Below are positions 34,308 through 43,457 of a stretch of 64,000 nt of DNA, piece by piece (the first letter of the stretch is position 1; each line of letters opens with the position of its first letter). The notes beneath the pieces were generated by a model. The model was not told where the DNA came from and searched no databases. It saw only the letters and a list, made by a program, of their open reading frames with translations. The DNA is from an uncultured Clostridia bacterium (lineage in GTDB: Bacteria; Bacillota; Clostridia; Christensenellales; Borkfalkiaceae): the NCBI GenBank assembly GCA_947088135.1, contig CAMUFJ010000005.1, positions 1 to 64,000 of the forward strand, read 5' to 3'. Position numbers and translations under genes: made by a program.

Positions 34308-34487
34308 TTATTGACCTTTTTTACGTTTTTGCTTTACGCATTCCGTTAACAGATATTCGATTTGACCGTTGAGCGAACGAAAATCATCCTCCGCCCATCG
34401 GCTCAGCTCCGCAAATAACGTAGAAGAAAGCCGTAGCGGAACTTGTTTTTTAATTGTGCTTTCTTGCCGCTTAACGCCCTTCTCCAC
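34308..34487 (-). CDS. Small Arc-type ribbon-helix-helix DNA-binding protein
   Basis: A 59-residue ORF with GTG start at 34487 preceded by GGAGGTGAG. The sequence contains QVPLRLSSTLFAELSRWAED and then FRSLNGQIEYLLTECVKQ, the strand-helix-helix layout of Arc/MetJ-like repressors; the SLNGQIEYLL helix is a hallmark of the Arc group. It lies 21 bp after the SPFH gene and 10 bp before the ATPase gene, all cotranscribed. It may regulate its own unit through the palindromes at 35481-35503; that is inference. It could equally be a toxin-less antitoxin-like protein, but no toxin gene is adjacent. Confidence 0.85.
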   Translation of the reverse strand: MEKGVKRQESTIKKQVPLRLSSTLFAELSRWAEDDFRSLNGQIEYLLTECVKQKRKKGQ

Positions 34488-34508
34488 GTCTCACCTCCCG
34501 CGTCCGCA

Positions 34509-35465
34509 TCAATATACACTGCCGCTGTTCACAACGGGCTGCGCATCCTTATTACCGCAAAGCACCACCAAAAGGTTGGAAACCATTTGCGCTTTCCGCT
34601 CGTCGTCCAGTTCCACGATATTCTCGTCGGAAAGCTTTGCAAGCGCCATTTGCACCATGGATACCGCGCCCTCTACTATTTTCTGCCGCGCCGCGATAAT
34701 GGCGGAAGCCTGTTGGCGCTGCAACATTGCGGCGGCAATTTCCGGCGAATAGGCAAGGTGAGAAATACGTGCTTCTAAAATATCGATACCCGCCATTTCC
34801 ACGCGCGTTTGGATTTCGCCGCGAAGCACGTCGGCAATCTCCTGTGCGGAACCGCGCAAAGATTTTTCATCGCCGTTGTTGGAAACGTCGTAAGGATACT
34901 GACGCGCCACCTGACGGATCGCCGCATCGCACTGCGTAGAAATATACGCCATGTAGTTTTCTACGTTAAACACTGCGCGCGCAGTATTTACGATCCTCCA
35001 AATAACAACGACGGAAATTTCGATAGGATTCCCCTCTTCGTCGTTTACCTTTTGCTTATCGTTGTTGAGCGTCATAGCCTTCAAAGAAAGCTTTCTACCC
35101 GCACCCGCCGAAAAGCGTGCAGGATTTACCGCCACGCAAAAAGGATTTACCCAAAAGAACCCGTCGCGTTTTAAAGTACCGTAGTATTTCCCGAACAGGG
35201 TGAGCACGTACGCCTCGTTGGGCTGTAACAGCTTAAATCCCGCAATGAGTACCATGGCAACAATCATAGCGAAAATCGCGGCAAAAATCAGCGCGGAAAT
35301 CTCTTCGGGGAGCTCGGACGTTTCACTGCTCGCAATAATTCCTACCACAAGACAAGCGATTGCCAATACAAATATTGCCACTACCAAGGCGAGCATCGCC
35401 CATCCGCTCTTCTCGCGTGCACTCTTCTCGTCGATCGCCCGCACGCCGTTTTCGTTCTTTTCCAT
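34509..35465 (-). CDS. SPFH (stomatin/prohibitin) domain membrane protein
   Basis: A 318-residue protein with two N-terminal transmembrane segments (about 22-46 and 57-80) followed by an SPFH domain: LLQPNEAYVLTLFGKYYGTL, then PIEISVVVIWRIVNTARAVFNVENY, and a coiled-coil region with YSPEIAAAMLQRQQASAIIAARQKIVEGAV. SPFH proteins form large ring or cage oligomers on membranes and organise membrane domains or proteases. It is the first gene of the unit and lies under a promoter with GATATC palindromes. The C-terminus ends in a short polar tail. The pairing with an Arc-type gene is a layout seen in other Clostridia as far as I recall. Confidence 0.92.
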   Translation of the reverse strand: MEKNENGVRAIDEKSAREKSGWAMLALVVAIFVLAIACLVVGIIASSETSELPEEISALIFAAIFAMIVAMVLIAGFKLLQPNEAYVLTLFGKYYGTLKRDGFFWVNPFCVAVNPARFSAGAGRKLSLKAMTLNNDKQKVNDEEGNPIEISVVVIWRIVNTARAVFNVENYMAYISTQCDAAIRQVARQYPYDVSNNGDEKSLRGSAQEIADVLRGEIQTRVEMAGIDILEARISHLAYSPEIAAAMLQRQQASAIIAARQKIVEGAVSMVQMALAKLSDENIVELDDERKAQMVSNLLVVLCGNKDAQPVVNSGSVY

Positions 35466-35480
35466 AATACCTCTCCTTTA

Positions 35481-35503
35481 ATGATATCATTTTGATATCA
35501 AAA
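35481..35503 (-). promoter_or_regulatory. Tandem GATATC palindromes, probable operators
   Basis: ATGATATCAT (35481-35490) and TTTTGATATCAAAA (35490-35503) are both perfect palindromes, joined end to end. The second abuts the -10 box of the SPFH promoter, so a protein bound here would cover the transcription start. Confidence 0.6.
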
Positions 35504-35531
35504 TAATAACATGAAAAAAGAGAATTGTCAA
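35503..35531 (-). promoter_or_regulatory. Promoter of the SPFH-Arc-ABC unit
   Basis: Minus strand: TTGACA (35526-35531), 17 bp, TATTAT (35503-35508), about 37 bp upstream of the SPFH start and 19 bp after the ynbB-like stop. Confidence 0.8.
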
Positions 35532-35549
35532 GAGATTTTCCAAAAATTT

Positions 35550-36791
35550 CTAACAAATTTCGCCACGGCGGGCAAGGAGTTTCCCCAATATGCGTTCGCA
35601 GGCGATACGGCAATGCTCGTAGCTGAGCCCGCCTTGGAAGTATGCGGTATAGGGCTTGCGGATGGGCGCGTCGGCGGAAAGTTCGCCCGTTGCGCCGTTT
35701 ACAAAAGTACCTGCCGCCATAATGACCTTACAGTCGTAGCCGGGCATATCCCACGCTTCGGGACGAACAAAGGAATCGATCGGCGAGCACTCCTGCACGC
35801 TGCAAATAAAATCGGTTAGCTCCTCTTCCGTTTCAAACCGAATGGCGCGCGTGATATCCGCGGGCGCTTTGCCGATTTCGGGAAAATTTTCATACCCGAG
35901 CGATTCAAGGCACTTCCCGATAAGCAAGCTCCCTTTCAGCGCTTGCGCGACCATATGGGGCGCGGTAAAAAGCCCCTGATAAAAGAGCCGATACCCGTAG
36001 GCATACGAACCGACTTCACAGCCGACGGACGGCGCCGTCAGACGGTTTTCGCAAGCGGAAATATATTTATTTTTGCCCGCGAGATATCCCCCGGTAGGCG
36101 CTAACCCGCCTCCCGCGTTCTTAATGAGAGAACCCGCGATCAAATCGGCGCCGACGGCGCAAGGCTCCGCCTCTTCTACGAATTCGCCGTAGCAGTTATC
36201 CACAAAAATACAGCCCTCGAAACCGCACTTCCGAACAAGCGAGCACATTTCTTCGATTTGTTCGATCGAAAACGCGTCGCGGAGCTCGTACCCGCGCGAA
36301 CGCTGTATATAGATCATTTTATAGTCGTTTTCCGCAAGCGCAGTCCTAACAAGCTCGGCTTGAACACTGCCACCGTCATCGAGCGGTATTTCATGGAAAG
36401 AAATCTTATAATCGGCAAGCGAACCGTTTCCTTCTCCGTACACAACTCCGCGCAGAGTATCATAGGGCGTTCCCGTGATACACAAAACGCGGTCGTCGGG
36501 ACGCAAAACTCCGAACAGCGCAACGGTGATTGCGTGCGTTCCGCTCAAAATCGCAGGGGAAACGATCGCACTCTCCGCACCGAACACGCGGGCATACACT
36601 TTTCCGAGCGATTCCCTGCCCTCATCGCCGTACCCGTAACCGTTCGTCGCGGCAAAATGACGCACTGCGATCCGCTCTTCGCGGAACGCTTCCAAAACTT
36701 TATTCGTATTGTGCAGAGAAATTTCGTCGATGCGCCGAAAATCTTCCGACAAATTTACCTCCGCCTTTTTAATCAATTCTTCCGTTTTCAT
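35550..36791 (-). CDS. PLP-dependent methionine gamma-lyase-like protein (YnbB family)
   Basis: A 413-residue aminotransferase-fold protein of the group annotated as methionine gamma-lyase family or aluminium resistance protein. The PLP lysine is probably in SLIKNAGGGLAPTGGY near residue 224, and a TNGYGYGDEGRE stretch at about 49-60 and VSPAILSGTHAI near 87 match the family. The biochemical role is not established from sequence. It overlaps miaA by 23 bp and is last in the cobB-miaB-mutS-mutL-miaA unit; in Bacillus relatives ynbB likewise lies close to this DNA-repair/tRNA block. Confidence 0.9.
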   Translation of the reverse strand: MKTEELIKKAEVNLSEDFRRIDEISLHNTNKVLEAFREERIAVRHFAATNGYGYGDEGRESLGKVYARVFGAESAIVSPAILSGTHAITVALFGVLRPDDRVLCITGTPYDTLRGVVYGEGNGSLADYKISFHEIPLDDGGSVQAELVRTALAENDYKMIYIQRSRGYELRDAFSIEQIEEMCSLVRKCGFEGCIFVDNCYGEFVEEAEPCAVGADLIAGSLIKNAGGGLAPTGGYLAGKNKYISACENRLTAPSVGCEVGSYAYGYRLFYQGLFTAPHMVAQALKGSLLIGKCLESLGYENFPEIGKAPADITRAIRFETEEELTDFICSVQECSPIDSFVRPEAWDMPGYDCKVIMAAGTFVNGATGELSADAPIRKPYTAYFQGGLSYEHCRIACERILGKLLARRGEIC

Positions 36792-37680
36792 ATAACTTAA
36801 TTACCTCTTCCGCCGCATTTATCGACGGCGCAACCCAAGTCAAATTTTTCATTCTTTTAAAGAAAGTTAACTGCCGTTTGGCATAATGGCGGGTATTCAG
36901 CTCAATTATGTCACGCATAGTACTATGAGAATCGCCGTTTTTCAAACCTTCTACCACTTCTTTATAGCCGATGCCCTGCATACACTGCGCATTTTCAGGG
37001 ATTCCGCTTTCGAGCAAGCTTTTCACCTCTTCTACCAAACCTCGACTCATCATCTCGTCCACTCGCGCACGGATGCGCCGATACAGCTCCTCTCTCGGAT
37101 AATCGAAGGAAACGGCGGTAAAATCGAAACGCGGAATGTCGGCGTCGTTTTGTTCGGATTTTTTCCGACCCGTTTGCTCGTAAATTTCGAGCGCGCGAAT
37201 GATCCGCTTCGTGTCGTTCGGATGCAGAAGTTGCGCGCTTTCCGGATCGACTTCTTCAAGCCGTCGAAAAAGCGCCATCTTTCCGAAATCCTTTGCCATG
37301 CGTTCATACCTTGCGCGTATCCCTGCATCGGCGGGTGCGCTCCCGAACGAACGCGCATAAAGCAATGCGTTCATGTAAAAACCCGTTCCCCCGCATAGAA
37401 TCGGCGTTTTTCCGCGCTTAGCTATTTCTTCGACGATCGGCAACGCAAGCCGCTCGAAATCGCTCACGGAAAAGCTTTCTTTCGGATCAGCTACGTCGAT
37501 CATATAATGAGGGATTCCGCCGCGCTCCTCTTCGCTCGGTTTCGCCGTGCCGATGTTCAATCCGCGATAGACAAGCAGAGCGTCGCATGAAATAATTTCT
37601 CCGTTAACCCGTTTGGCACATTCTACGGCGAGAGCGGTCTTACCGCTTGCGGTCGCCCCGCAGACGACGAGCAATTTCAT
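36769..37680 (-). CDS. miaA: tRNA dimethylallyltransferase
   Basis: A 303-residue enzyme that adds a dimethylallyl group to A37 of tRNAs reading UNN codons; MiaB, encoded 5 kb upstream in the same unit, then methylthiolates the product. P-loop GATASGKT at 8-15, the DTAKP-like IGTAKPSEEE and CGGTGFYMNALL motifs are present, and KRIIRALEIYEQTG matches the tRNA-binding region. It overlaps mutL by 4 bp and the ynbB-like gene by 23 bp. No hfq follows, unlike in many Firmicutes. Confidence 0.97.
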   Translation of the reverse strand: MKLLVVCGATASGKTALAVECAKRVNGEIISCDALLVYRGLNIGTAKPSEEERGGIPHYMIDVADPKESFSVSDFERLALPIVEEIAKRGKTPILCGGTGFYMNALLYARSFGSAPADAGIRARYERMAKDFGKMALFRRLEEVDPESAQLLHPNDTKRIIRALEIYEQTGRKKSEQNDADIPRFDFTAVSFDYPREELYRRIRARVDEMMSRGLVEEVKSLLESGIPENAQCMQGIGYKEVVEGLKNGDSHSTMRDIIELNTRHYAKRQLTFFKRMKNLTWVAPSINAAEEVIKLYENGRID

Positions 37681-39554
37681 ACGATCCTCTTAAACAATTT
37701 CTCGATTTCGCTCTTTTTCATTTTTACCGCGACAGGTCTGCCGTGCGGGCACCTCAGCCCCATGTCTCCCTCGGCTTCCTCGATGAGAGCGCGCACCTCT
37801 TGTTCGGAAAGCGCCTCTCCACCCTTCACGGCAGCTTTACAAGCCGCACTTGCGAGCTTATCCCTGAGCAAATCGGCAAGGCGAATGGCGCGCAAGCTCT
37901 CCATAGATCCGAGCAGATCGCCGAAAAAACGTTCGAGGTCGATGGACTGTAAATCGACGGGCACCGCGGAAATTTTAACGCTTGTTCCGCCGAACTCCTC
38001 CGCTTCAAAGCCGAGTTCGCGCAGCACCCCCAAATTTTTTTCAAAGAAAGCGTACTCTTGCGCGTTCATATTGAGAATATAAGGCACAAGCATGGGCTGA
38101 GATATAGGCTCGCGCCGTTCCAAGCGCGCCTGCAAACGGTTAAAAATCAGCCTCTCATGCGCCGCGTGCTGGTCGATAAAATAGGCATTGTCACCCGCCT
38201 CGTATATGAGATAGGTGCGGAAAAGATCGCCTTTATACTGCAAATTTTGCGGGTCGATTTTCTCCTGCACCGCCTTTTTTTGCTCGGTTTCCCGCAAGAA
38301 TTTCTGGTTTTCAGCAAAAACGTCCTCTTGCGGTGCGCGCACTTTAAACGCTGTGGTTTCCTGCGGCTCGAAAAAGCGGGGCGCCGCCCCTTTGTTTACG
38401 GGTGTAAGGTCGAACGCAAGTTCCTTTTTCGCCTGCACATAGTTCATCGGCGGCATTTTCGTTTGTTCGCTCTGAACGGGCGCAACCGCCGTCTTTTCCG
38501 CAACCGCCTCTACCCGCTTCGACTCTTCCGCCCTCACCGACTTGGGCGCCTGTGCAAGATATTCAAGCGCGCGGGAATTGCCGTCGAGTACGGCGGAAAT
38601 TACGGAATAGACGCAACCGTAGATGATTTGGTTATCCGCAAACCGCACGTCCGCCTTGTTGGGGTGTACGTTCACGTCCACGATTTCAGGCGGAATTTCC
38701 AAAAACAGCACGTAAAAAGGATACTGCCGTTTCATAAGATAAGAACCGTACGCGTTCGCAACTGCCATGCTTACCGTTTGATTAACAACGTACCGACCGT
38801 TCACAAACAAACTCTGATAGCTCCGATTTGGTTTGGAAAAATTCTGATTGCCGATAAAGCCGCGGATACGGATCCCGTGTTTTTCGGCGTCGAGCTCATA
38901 GCAATTCTCCAAAACGCCGCTTCCGTACGCCACGGCAAGCGCGCTCTTTAACCCGTCGCCGAACGAACGGTATTTTACTTTTCCGTTTGCAATATAGGAA
39001 AAAGAAATCTGCGGACAAGACAGTAGAAAGCGCGCCATCATTGCCGTCACGTCGCTCTCCTCCTGTCCGTCCGATTTTAAAAATTTCAAGCGGGCGGGTG
39101 TGTTGAAAAAGAGATTTTCCACCGTGACCACCGTCCCGTTCGCGCCCGCATCCTGCTGTATTTCTCCCAATGTGCCCCCTTCCGAAGCGAGCGAGTACGC
39201 ATGTCCGTCCGCAGTCTTGGAAAGGATCTTCATGCGGGAAACCGCCGCAATGGAAGCGACCGCCTCGCCGCGGAAGCCGAGCGTATGAACGCGGAACAAG
39301 TCCTCGGCGACGCGAAGCTTACTCGTCGCGTGCGGTGAAAAGGCGTGTTTCAAATCTTCGCGCGCGATTCCGCTACCGTTGTCGCTTACGCGCACGAGCT
39401 TTTTGCCTCCTTCCTCGATTTCCACGTTGATTTCCGTCGCGCCCGCGTCGATCGCGTTCTCCACAAGCTCCTTTACAACGGAATACGGGCGATCGACTAC
39501 CTCGCCCGCCGCAATTTTATTATATACTTCCTGAGGCAGTAAATTGATTTTCAT
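37677..39554 (-). CDS. mutL: DNA mismatch repair endonuclease MutL
   Basis: A 625-residue MutL. N-terminal GHKL ATPase: VKELVENAIDAGA (catalytic Glu near 36), DNGSGI and GFRGEA motifs. The C-terminal domain has the latent endonuclease motif DQHAAHERLIF (near 460) and the zinc-site CPHGRP near 600, so it should nick DNA itself, as in organisms lacking MutH. The linker (about 335-420) is low complexity. The start at 39554 is chosen for the family N-terminus MKINLLPQEV and an AGGA site; an in-frame extension to 39635 would overlap mutS. It starts 10 bp after mutS. Confidence 0.97.
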   Translation of the reverse strand: MKINLLPQEVYNKIAAGEVVDRPYSVVKELVENAIDAGATEINVEIEEGGKKLVRVSDNGSGIAREDLKHAFSPHATSKLRVAEDLFRVHTLGFRGEAVASIAAVSRMKILSKTADGHAYSLASEGGTLGEIQQDAGANGTVVTVENLFFNTPARLKFLKSDGQEESDVTAMMARFLLSCPQISFSYIANGKVKYRSFGDGLKSALAVAYGSGVLENCYELDAEKHGIRIRGFIGNQNFSKPNRSYQSLFVNGRYVVNQTVSMAVANAYGSYLMKRQYPFYVLFLEIPPEIVDVNVHPNKADVRFADNQIIYGCVYSVISAVLDGNSRALEYLAQAPKSVRAEESKRVEAVAEKTAVAPVQSEQTKMPPMNYVQAKKELAFDLTPVNKGAAPRFFEPQETTAFKVRAPQEDVFAENQKFLRETEQKKAVQEKIDPQNLQYKGDLFRTYLIYEAGDNAYFIDQHAAHERLIFNRLQARLERREPISQPMLVPYILNMNAQEYAFFEKNLGVLRELGFEAEEFGGTSVKISAVPVDLQSIDLERFFGDLLGSMESLRAIRLADLLRDKLASAACKAAVKGGEALSEQEVRALIEEAEGDMGLRCPHGRPVAVKMKKSEIEKLFKRIV

Positions 39555-39564
39555 ATACTGTATC

Positions 39565-42144
39565 CTATCTGATTTTTTCCTTCCATTCGGAGAGGAGCGC
39601 CAATGCCTGCAAGGGCGTGAGCGCGTTGACGTCAATCCCTTCCAATTCGCGCTTTAAATCGACTTTCTCCTCCGTTTCCTCTTCCACGATTTCTTCGGGA
39701 AGTCCGCGCTTAGACAAGTCGTTCCGTTCGAGCTTTTTCAAGATCACCTTCGCGCGCGCAGTGACCTCTTCCGGCACACCCGCAAGAGCGGCGACCTCCA
39801 CACCGAAACTGCGGGAAGCCCCGCCCCGCACGATTTTACGCAAAAAGACGATATTTCCGCCGATTTCCCGCACGTTGATTTTGTAATTCTTCGCCCCGTC
39901 CAGCTTTCCTTCGAGCTCAGTAAGCTCATGGTAATGCGTAGCGAACAGCGTTTTTGCGCGCACTTTTTCGGTAAGGTACTCTATGACCGACCAAGCGATC
40001 GAAAGCCCGTCGAATGTGCTCGTGCCCCGCCCGACTTCGTCCAAAACGAGCAAACTTTTTTCCGTCGCGTTGCGCAGAATATTGGCGACCTCCGTCATCT
40101 CCACCATAAAGGTGCTCCGATCTAAAATAAGGTTGTCGCTTGCGCCGATCCTTGTAAAAATGCGGTCGCAAATGGGAATGCGCGCACGTTTTGCCGGCAC
40201 GAAACAGCCTACCTGAGCCAAATACACAGTGAGCGCGATTTGCCTTAAATACGTGCTTTTACCCGCCATATTCGGCCCCGTAATGATCATGGTACGGTTT
40301 TCACCGCCATCCAAACAACAGTCGTTCGGAATAAAGCGTTCCCGCGAAATCGCTTCCACCACGGGATGCCGCCCCTCTTCGATTTCAAGCGCACCCTCTT
40401 CCGCGATCTCGGGTCTGCAATACTTGTTCTCTTTTGCCACCGTCGCAAAAGACAAAAGGCAGTCGAGAATCGCAATCGCGTTTGCAATTTTTTGGAAAAC
40501 TTGAATATTTTTCGAAAGGATCTCCAAAAGCTCTCCGTAGAGATGCTCTTCAAGCCGCGTCGCGGCGTCGTCGCTTCCTAAAATTTTGCGCTCCAACTCC
40601 TTTAATTCCTCGGTCGTGAAGCGTTCCCCGCCCGCAAGCGTCTGTCTGCGCTGATAGGAATAAGGCACTTTATCGCAGAACGACTTGCTCACCTCTATAT
40701 AATAGCCGAACACGCGGTTGTAACCGATTTTCAAAGTGCGAATGCCCGTCTTCTCGCGCTCTCGCGCTTCCAACTCCGCCACGAGCGATTTTCCGCTGTT
40801 TTTTACGTTCCGCAACTCGTCGAGCTGTTCGTTGTACCCTTCGCGAATATATCCGCCCTCTTTGCGGGTAAGCGCCTGCGGTGAAATCGCGCGGTCGATC
40901 AAGGAACAAACTTCCTTGGTATCGATAAAATTGTCCGCAACATTCTTCAATAGCGCGGAAGAAAAGCCCGCGAGCTGAAATTTCAGCGAAGGCACGACGG
41001 CGAGCGATGCGGAAAGCGCTAAACAGTCGCGCGGCTGTAAATTGCCGTTCGATATGCGTCCCGTAAGCCGTTCGATGTCCTGTACGCCGACAAGCATATC
41101 GCAAAGCCCCATACGCGCAACCGTAGAACGAAACAATTCCTCCACTGCGTCGAGCCGCGCCTCTATTCTGCTCTTTTTCGCAAGCGGAGCGGACAGCAAA
41201 GCGGTAAGCTTTCGCGCCCCCATGCCCGTCTTTGTCCTGTCGAGCAACCATAAAAGAGACCCGTATTTTTTTCCCTCGCCTAAATTTTTGAGGATTTCGA
41301 GATTTCGGATTGCGGTAACGTCAAGCTCCATGCTCTCGCTTGCGTCCGCATAGCGCAAGGTATTGATATTTTTAAGTCCGTGCTTTTGAGTGTCGCGCAA
41401 ATATTCCACGAGCGCGCCTGCGGCAATAACCGCCTGCGGACGCTTTTCCATTCCCAACGCTTCCATAGATGCCACCGCAAGCTGTTCTTTGAGATTTTTC
41501 TCCGCCTGCGACCGTTCGAACGCCCAAGGAAGATAACAGGAAAAGGATGGCAGTATCCGCTCCTTTTCCGCCTGTTCTTTGGTTGAAAGTAAAAATTCCT
41601 CGTTACAGATGATTTCCGCAACGCTCAAATTGGCGAGCGAGCTCAAAACACGCTCTGCGTCCTCCTCCATGCGCACGCAAAATTCGCCCGTCGTAATATC
41701 CGCCCATGCAAGCGCGTACGCATTTCCGCTCTGATAGGCGCAGGCAATATAGTTGTTTTTCTTTTCGTCAAGTAAGCTCTCTTCGGTAACGGTGCCCGCG
41801 GTGACGATGCGGATAACGTCCCGATCTACCATTTTTCCCGCCTGCGGATCGGAAAGCTGTTCGCAGATAGCCACCCGTTCCCCCAAGGAAACAAGCTTTG
41901 CAATGTATCCGTCCGCCGCATGGAAAGGAATACCGCACATGGGCGCGCGTTCTTTTAAGCCGCAATCCCTGCCCGTCAGCGTCAAATCGAGCAACTTCGA
42001 AACGCGAATCGCGTCGTCGAAAAACATTTCGTAGAAATCGCCCAAACGGTAAAAAATAATGCAATCCTCATGTTGAAGCTTCACGGAAACGTAATGCTTC
42101 ATCATTGGCGACAGTTCGTTTACATTCAATTCCTTTATCGTCAT
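39565..42144 (-). CDS. mutS: DNA mismatch recognition protein MutS
   Basis: An 859-residue MutS1. The mismatch-probing motif F-Y-E is at residues 37-39. Core and clamp domains lead to the C-terminal ATPase with Walker A GPNMAGKST near 620 and Walker B LLVLDEVGRGTSTFDG. A C-terminal tail of about 60 residues ends in LTPLQALALLSEWKEKIR, the usual tetramerisation segment. Overlaps miaB by 4 bp. Confidence 0.99.
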   Translation of the reverse strand: MTIKELNVNELSPMMKHYVSVKLQHEDCIIFYRLGDFYEMFFDDAIRVSKLLDLTLTGRDCGLKERAPMCGIPFHAADGYIAKLVSLGERVAICEQLSDPQAGKMVDRDVIRIVTAGTVTEESLLDEKKNNYIACAYQSGNAYALAWADITTGEFCVRMEEDAERVLSSLANLSVAEIICNEEFLLSTKEQAEKERILPSFSCYLPWAFERSQAEKNLKEQLAVASMEALGMEKRPQAVIAAGALVEYLRDTQKHGLKNINTLRYADASESMELDVTAIRNLEILKNLGEGKKYGSLLWLLDRTKTGMGARKLTALLSAPLAKKSRIEARLDAVEELFRSTVARMGLCDMLVGVQDIERLTGRISNGNLQPRDCLALSASLAVVPSLKFQLAGFSSALLKNVADNFIDTKEVCSLIDRAISPQALTRKEGGYIREGYNEQLDELRNVKNSGKSLVAELEAREREKTGIRTLKIGYNRVFGYYIEVSKSFCDKVPYSYQRRQTLAGGERFTTEELKELERKILGSDDAATRLEEHLYGELLEILSKNIQVFQKIANAIAILDCLLSFATVAKENKYCRPEIAEEGALEIEEGRHPVVEAISRERFIPNDCCLDGGENRTMIITGPNMAGKSTYLRQIALTVYLAQVGCFVPAKRARIPICDRIFTRIGASDNLILDRSTFMVEMTEVANILRNATEKSLLVLDEVGRGTSTFDGLSIAWSVIEYLTEKVRAKTLFATHYHELTELEGKLDGAKNYKINVREIGGNIVFLRKIVRGGASRSFGVEVAALAGVPEEVTARAKVILKKLERNDLSKRGLPEEIVEEETEEKVDLKRELEGIDVNALTPLQALALLSEWKEKIR

Positions 42145-43454
42145 TCGTCCCCCTTCGCACGTTCACCGTAGAGTGAAATGCCGTTCGCCTTCGTAATATT
42201 CAGCGTTACAAACTCCCCGACGGGGTTATTATCGCTCTCGAAATACCCCATTCTGCCGTGTTCGTCCCTGCCCATATACATTTTTTTCTTCTCGTCGTAA
42301 TCCTCGCATAAAATTTTCACCTTATGTCCGACGACGCGCGCGCTCTTTTCCCGCGTTTGCGAATTGACAAGATCGATAAGGCGGGTGATACGGTTCTTAG
42401 ACACCTCGTCCGGTATCCGCCCCTCCATTTCCGCCGCTTTCGTGCCCGTGCGCGGAGAATAAATAAACGTGAACGCGGAGGAAAAACCCGCCTCCTTCAC
42501 AAGGGAAAGCGTTTCGCAAAAATCCTCTTCCGTTTCCGTAGGGAACCCGACGATGAGATCGGTCGTCAGCTCGCAGTCGGGGATCTCCCGTCTTAAAAGC
42601 GCCACGTCCTCCAAGTACTTCTCCCGCGTATAACGGCGGTTCATAAGCGATAAAATGCGGTTAGAACCCGACTGCGCGGGCAAGTGCAAGCACTTGCAAA
42701 TGTTATCGTGCTTTTTCATGACCGCAACGAGCCGTTCCGAAAAATCCTTGGGGTGCGAAGTCATAAACCGCAATCGGAAATCACCGGGGATAGATGCGAC
42801 CGCGTCGAGCAAGACGGGAAAATCGACCTCTCCGTCCCGATAAGAATTTACGTTTTGTCCGAGTAGTGTAATCTCGCGGTATCCCTCTTTTATAAGCGCT
42901 TCCGCCTCCCGCAAGACGTCCGCCATTTTGCGGGAACACTCTCTGCCCCGCACGTACGGCACGATGCAATAGGTGCAAAAATTATTACAGCCGTAAGTGA
43001 TATTCACCCAAGCGTTGGGATAGCTCGTGCGCACGGGCGACGCGCCGTCCTCCGTTTCCCCCCGCTCCTCCAAGAGTGAAACGACCGTCTTTTTATCGTT
43101 GCGTTTTCTGACAATAAGCTCTCCGAGCTCGGAAAGATTGTGCGTGCCGAACACGATATCGACAAAAGGAAATTTCGTCCTTAAAATTTCCGCCTTGCCC
43201 GCTTCTTGCGCCATGCAGCCCCCCACGGCAATCATCAGTCCGCGCTTGGTTCTTTTCAGCTTTTTAAGCGCGCCGATATTTCCGAACGCATGGTTCTCCG
43301 CGTTCTCCCGAATACAGCAGGTGTTGAATACGATAATGTCCGCCTCTTCCAAAGAGGCTTCGGATTCATAGCCGACCGTACGCAGAATGCCCGCGATTTT
43401 TTCCGATTCGTGCAGATTCATTTGGCACCCGTAGGTGACGATGTGATATTTCAT
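42141..43454 (-). CDS. miaB: tRNA methylthiotransferase MiaB
   Basis: A 437-residue radical-SAM enzyme that converts i6A37 to ms2i6A37. N-terminal UPF0004 domain carries its cluster cysteines in TYGCQMN, NTCCIREN and GGCMAQ. The radical-SAM CxxxCxxC is CNNFCTYC near 154-161. A TRAM domain (about 375-437) binds tRNA. It lies 3 bp after the sirtuin gene and overlaps mutS by 4 bp. Confidence 0.98.
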   Translation of the reverse strand: MKYHIVTYGCQMNLHESEKIAGILRTVGYESEASLEEADIIVFNTCCIRENAENHAFGNIGALKKLKRTKRGLMIAVGGCMAQEAGKAEILRTKFPFVDIVFGTHNLSELGELIVRKRNDKKTVVSLLEERGETEDGASPVRTSYPNAWVNITYGCNNFCTYCIVPYVRGRECSRKMADVLREAEALIKEGYREITLLGQNVNSYRDGEVDFPVLLDAVASIPGDFRLRFMTSHPKDFSERLVAVMKKHDNICKCLHLPAQSGSNRILSLMNRRYTREKYLEDVALLRREIPDCELTTDLIVGFPTETEEDFCETLSLVKEAGFSSAFTFIYSPRTGTKAAEMEGRIPDEVSKNRITRLIDLVNSQTREKSARVVGHKVKILCEDYDEKKKMYMGRDEHGRMGYFESDNNPVGEFVTLNITKANGISLYGERAKGDE

Positions 43455-43457
43455 ACG

